Shown here: positions 62,512 to 64,000 of the stretch, piece after piece | How positions within the stretch are numbered: position 1 is the first letter of the stretch | Layout of the letters: the number at the start of each line of letters is the position of its first letter | Program-made: the position numbers and the translations under genes | Assembly (NCBI GenBank): GCA_963745205.1 | Contig: CAVUWX010000002.1 | Span: 1 to 64,000 of the forward strand | Direction: 5' to 3' | Length of the DNA stretch: 64,000 bases | From: Hyphomicrobium_A sp963745205 | GTDB lineage: Bacteria; Pseudomonadota; Alphaproteobacteria; Rhizobiales; Hyphomicrobiaceae | Notes under the pieces: generated by a model | The model's input: the letters and a program-made list of their open reading frames with translations, nothing else | Database searches by the model: none | Told to the model about the DNA's origin: nothing

Positions 62512-63172
62512 GGACGCTCTTCCGAAAGTAGTTATTTACCTGTTCGACGGCCTCGACGACGGGATACTCGAAATGCTCGTCTAACTCTTCTCTCACCAGC
62601 GATATCGGCGCCGGGATCGAACGGACCCCGTAATAGTAGATGATCTTGGCTTCCGCACGATCAACATCGTGACCTCGGTTCTGGCCGTAGCTTCTGAGAA
62701 GAACGTGCGTGCAGATCAAGTCGCGCATGATCGAACGCACCTTACCGGCATCGTGCGCACCATTGCCACGCTTGACCTCGTATGTCCGAAGCGAGCGATG
62801 TAGAGTGTCATAGACAACGATATCGACCTGGACTGATCTGGCAGCTTCGCCGTATGGCAACTGCGACGCAAAGCAGTCGGATCGCGAACTGCTATTCACG
62901 ATCCCCTCTGCAGCGGCTGAAATTGCAAACGCCGCGTCGCTCCACACCGACAGACGGTTGTTGTCGCGGAGACGTTCGTAAATCGCAGACTCTAGAATTT
63001 TGCCGTGGCGCTTGTATGCCGAGCTGACGATACTCGTTGTTCGCGCATAATGGCTGCCGGCAATCGGATCGTCGCGAAATGCTTTGGTCGCAAGACGCCT
63101 AACCGTCTCGTCAACGAGAGGTTTAACTCGGTCAAAGCACGCCGACAAAGCACCCGTCCCCGTCTCGAACAA
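62489..63172 (-). CDS. Putative PD-(D/E)XK restriction endonuclease
   Basis: A 227-residue protein with no obvious named family. A PD-(D/E)XK-like core can be read: an early Glu in HGKILESAIYERLRD (E61), then D117 in VQVDIVVYD and E132-V-K134 in RTYEVKRGNG, in the order acidic residue, strand, ExK. A methyltransferase gene is directly downstream and overlapping, so a restriction enzyme is the natural reading. Target site and activity are unknown. ATG 63172 gives MFETGTGALSACFDRVKPLV as first residues. Confidence 0.62.
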   Translation of the reverse strand: MFETGTGALSACFDRVKPLVDETVRRLATKAFRDDPIAGSHYARTTSIVSSAYKRHGKILESAIYERLRDNNRLSVWSDAAFAISAAAEGIVNSSSRSDCFASQLPYGEAARSVQVDIVVYDTLHRSLRTYEVKRGNGAHDAGKVRSIMRDLICTHVLLRSYGQNRGHDVDRAEAKIIYYYGVRSIPAPISLVREELDEHFEYPVVEAVEQVNNYFRKSVHELLQSV

Positions 63173-63407
63173 ATTGAGCTAAGCACGGGGCCGAAGTTCG
63201 ATCAATGTATCGCTGTCGTCCCGACCGTGGCGCAGTGCGCACCTGTTCTGCGAGAGGCCATGCAGGATGGCCCGAGCGCTCTCGGATTAACCATCGCTTG
63301 AAACCGGCCGGGGGTCAGACGAGCACTAGGCACGGGCACACGGAAGCTCAAGGGGTGTCCCCACCGTCCGTTTTGTCCAAGGTTTCGATCCGCGGCCGGG
63401 TTCGCGT
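63173..63407. other. Intergenic region
   Basis: About 235 bases between the putative nuclease gene and the recombinase stop. Open frames on both strands are short and without ribosome sites. A promoter for the nuclease-methyltransferase pair should be here; I see no repeat that could be a recombination site. Confidence 0.4.
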
Positions 63408-64000
63408 TCAACTTCGCTGCGCTTTGGCAATCCGCTGCACTGTGCCTGTCCCGAGCCCCAGCATCCTCGCCGTCTTCAGAATGCCGGTGCCCTTGGTGAG
63501 CTGTGCCCGCACATCGGCGTCACTGGCTGAACTGAGCCGAGGGCGCCCGATGGCCTTGCCCGACTTCGTGCCGTGCCGTCGAGCCCTCGCAAGACCGGCA
63601 TTGACACGGGCAACAATCATCTCGCGCTCTAGCTCGGCAAACACACCGAGCATCTGGAACAACGCCCGGCCGGCCGGCGTGCTGGTGTCGAGCGCCTGCG
63701 TGTGGATGTAGAGCGCAAGGCCGGTCGCGCGTATCGTTTGGAGCACATCGATGAGGTCGGGCATGGATCGTCCGAGACGATCTGAGGACCAGACCGCCAG
63801 CGTATCGAACTCATGGCGCACGGCGGCTTTGAGCATCTCATCGAACGCTGGCCGCTTGTCCCGACCTTTGGCGCCGCTGATGCCTTTGTCCTCGTAGACC
63901 TTACCGATCTCGTTCCCCGCTCGCTTGGCCCACGCCTTAAGCTCATCGATCTGATTAGCGGTAGTTTGCTCGCCGGTACTAACCCGGACATAGAGCGCGA
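63408..64000 (-). CDS. Serine recombinase (resolvase/invertase type), 5' end outside window
   Basis: The frame enters from the right edge with LYVRVSTGEQTTANQID, whose Ser is the catalytic residue. VYEDKGISGAKGRDKRPAF and TLAVWSSDRLGRSMPDLIDV follow, completing the resolvase N-terminal domain with the usual Arg in DRLGRS. After the E helix (AGRALFQMLGVFAELEREM, quoted to its conserved part) comes the HTH_7 tail (GRPRLSSASDADVRAQLTKG onward). About 197 residues are visible and only a few N-terminal ones are missing. It is of the small type that resolves or inverts DNA. Confidence 0.9.
   Translation of the reverse strand, partial: ALYVRVSTGEQTTANQIDELKAWAKRAGNEIGKVYEDKGISGAKGRDKRPAFDEMLKAAVRHEFDTLAVWSSDRLGRSMPDLIDVLQTIRATGLALYIHTQALDTSTPAGRALFQMLGVFAELEREMIVARVNAGLARARRHGTKSGKAIGRPRLSSASDADVRAQLTKGTGILKTARMLGLGTGTVQRIAKAQRS

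Overview
The window is a stretch of a GC-rich alphaproteobacterial chromosome, most likely of the order Hyphomicrobiales (Rhizobiales). The evidence is the ctaC-ctaD-ctaB-coxF-ctaG-ctaE-DUF983-SURF1-thrC-M16 peptidase gene order, together with phasin, BcsS, IalB-like and fused PabB-PabC genes. Several highly conserved genes (ctaD twice, ctaE once, and the 3' end of the EAL protein) carry frameshifts next to intact neighbours. Residual indel errors in the sequence are therefore likely, and every 'broken' gene should be read with that in mind.

Layout. 1-2760: a lower-GC decayed cassette of three + strand genes, one resembling a PIN-domain toxin, lying between ~320-bp inverted repeats. 2949-11014: YqgE, then (minus strand) a PAS-GGDEF-EAL membrane protein, an acetyltransferase, an M16 peptidase and threonine synthase. 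11165-18047: the aa3-type cytochrome c oxidase operon with assembly factors, minus strand. 18435-20629: IalB-like, phasin-like and BcsS-like genes. 20768-25844: a TetR-controlled RND efflux pump with a clear palindromic operator. 25905-28889: a DevBCA-type ABC exporter. 29242-34246: a DUF2147 protein, a hydrolase, a 607-aa envelope protein of unknown function and small membrane proteins. 34276-39026: the PabB-PabC fusion set among lipid A/envelope glycosyltransferase genes.

An initiator tRNA-Met (39253-39329) marks the start of an accessory region. From about 39.4 to 51.2 kb it holds an AbiJ-like HEPN protein, a ParA/ribbon-helix-helix partition module with CTAGG iterons, a membrane-anchored protein with a probable winged-helix tail, a train of tiny overlapping genes, a second HEPN-like protein, a minimal ATP-dependent ligase, stand-alone receiver proteins, and two structurally matched small-RNA candidates. 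From 61.4 down to 51.5 kb runs an operon for a complex related to hydrogenase-4 and complex I. It has two HyfB paralogues plus HyfC, HyfE, HyfF, HyfG and HyfI. Its large subunit has lost the NiFe-binding cysteine motif, and no ferredoxin-like subunit is present, so it looks like an energy-converting hydrogenase-related (Ehr) complex of unknown electron donor. The right end carries an MT-A70 adenine methyltransferase overlapped by a putative PD-(D/E)XK endonuclease, and a serine recombinase cut by the window edge.

The most interesting items are the Ehr-type complex, the ParA/RHH/iteron/membrane-protein module, the MT-A70 plus nuclease pair, and the duplicated small-RNA-like element.
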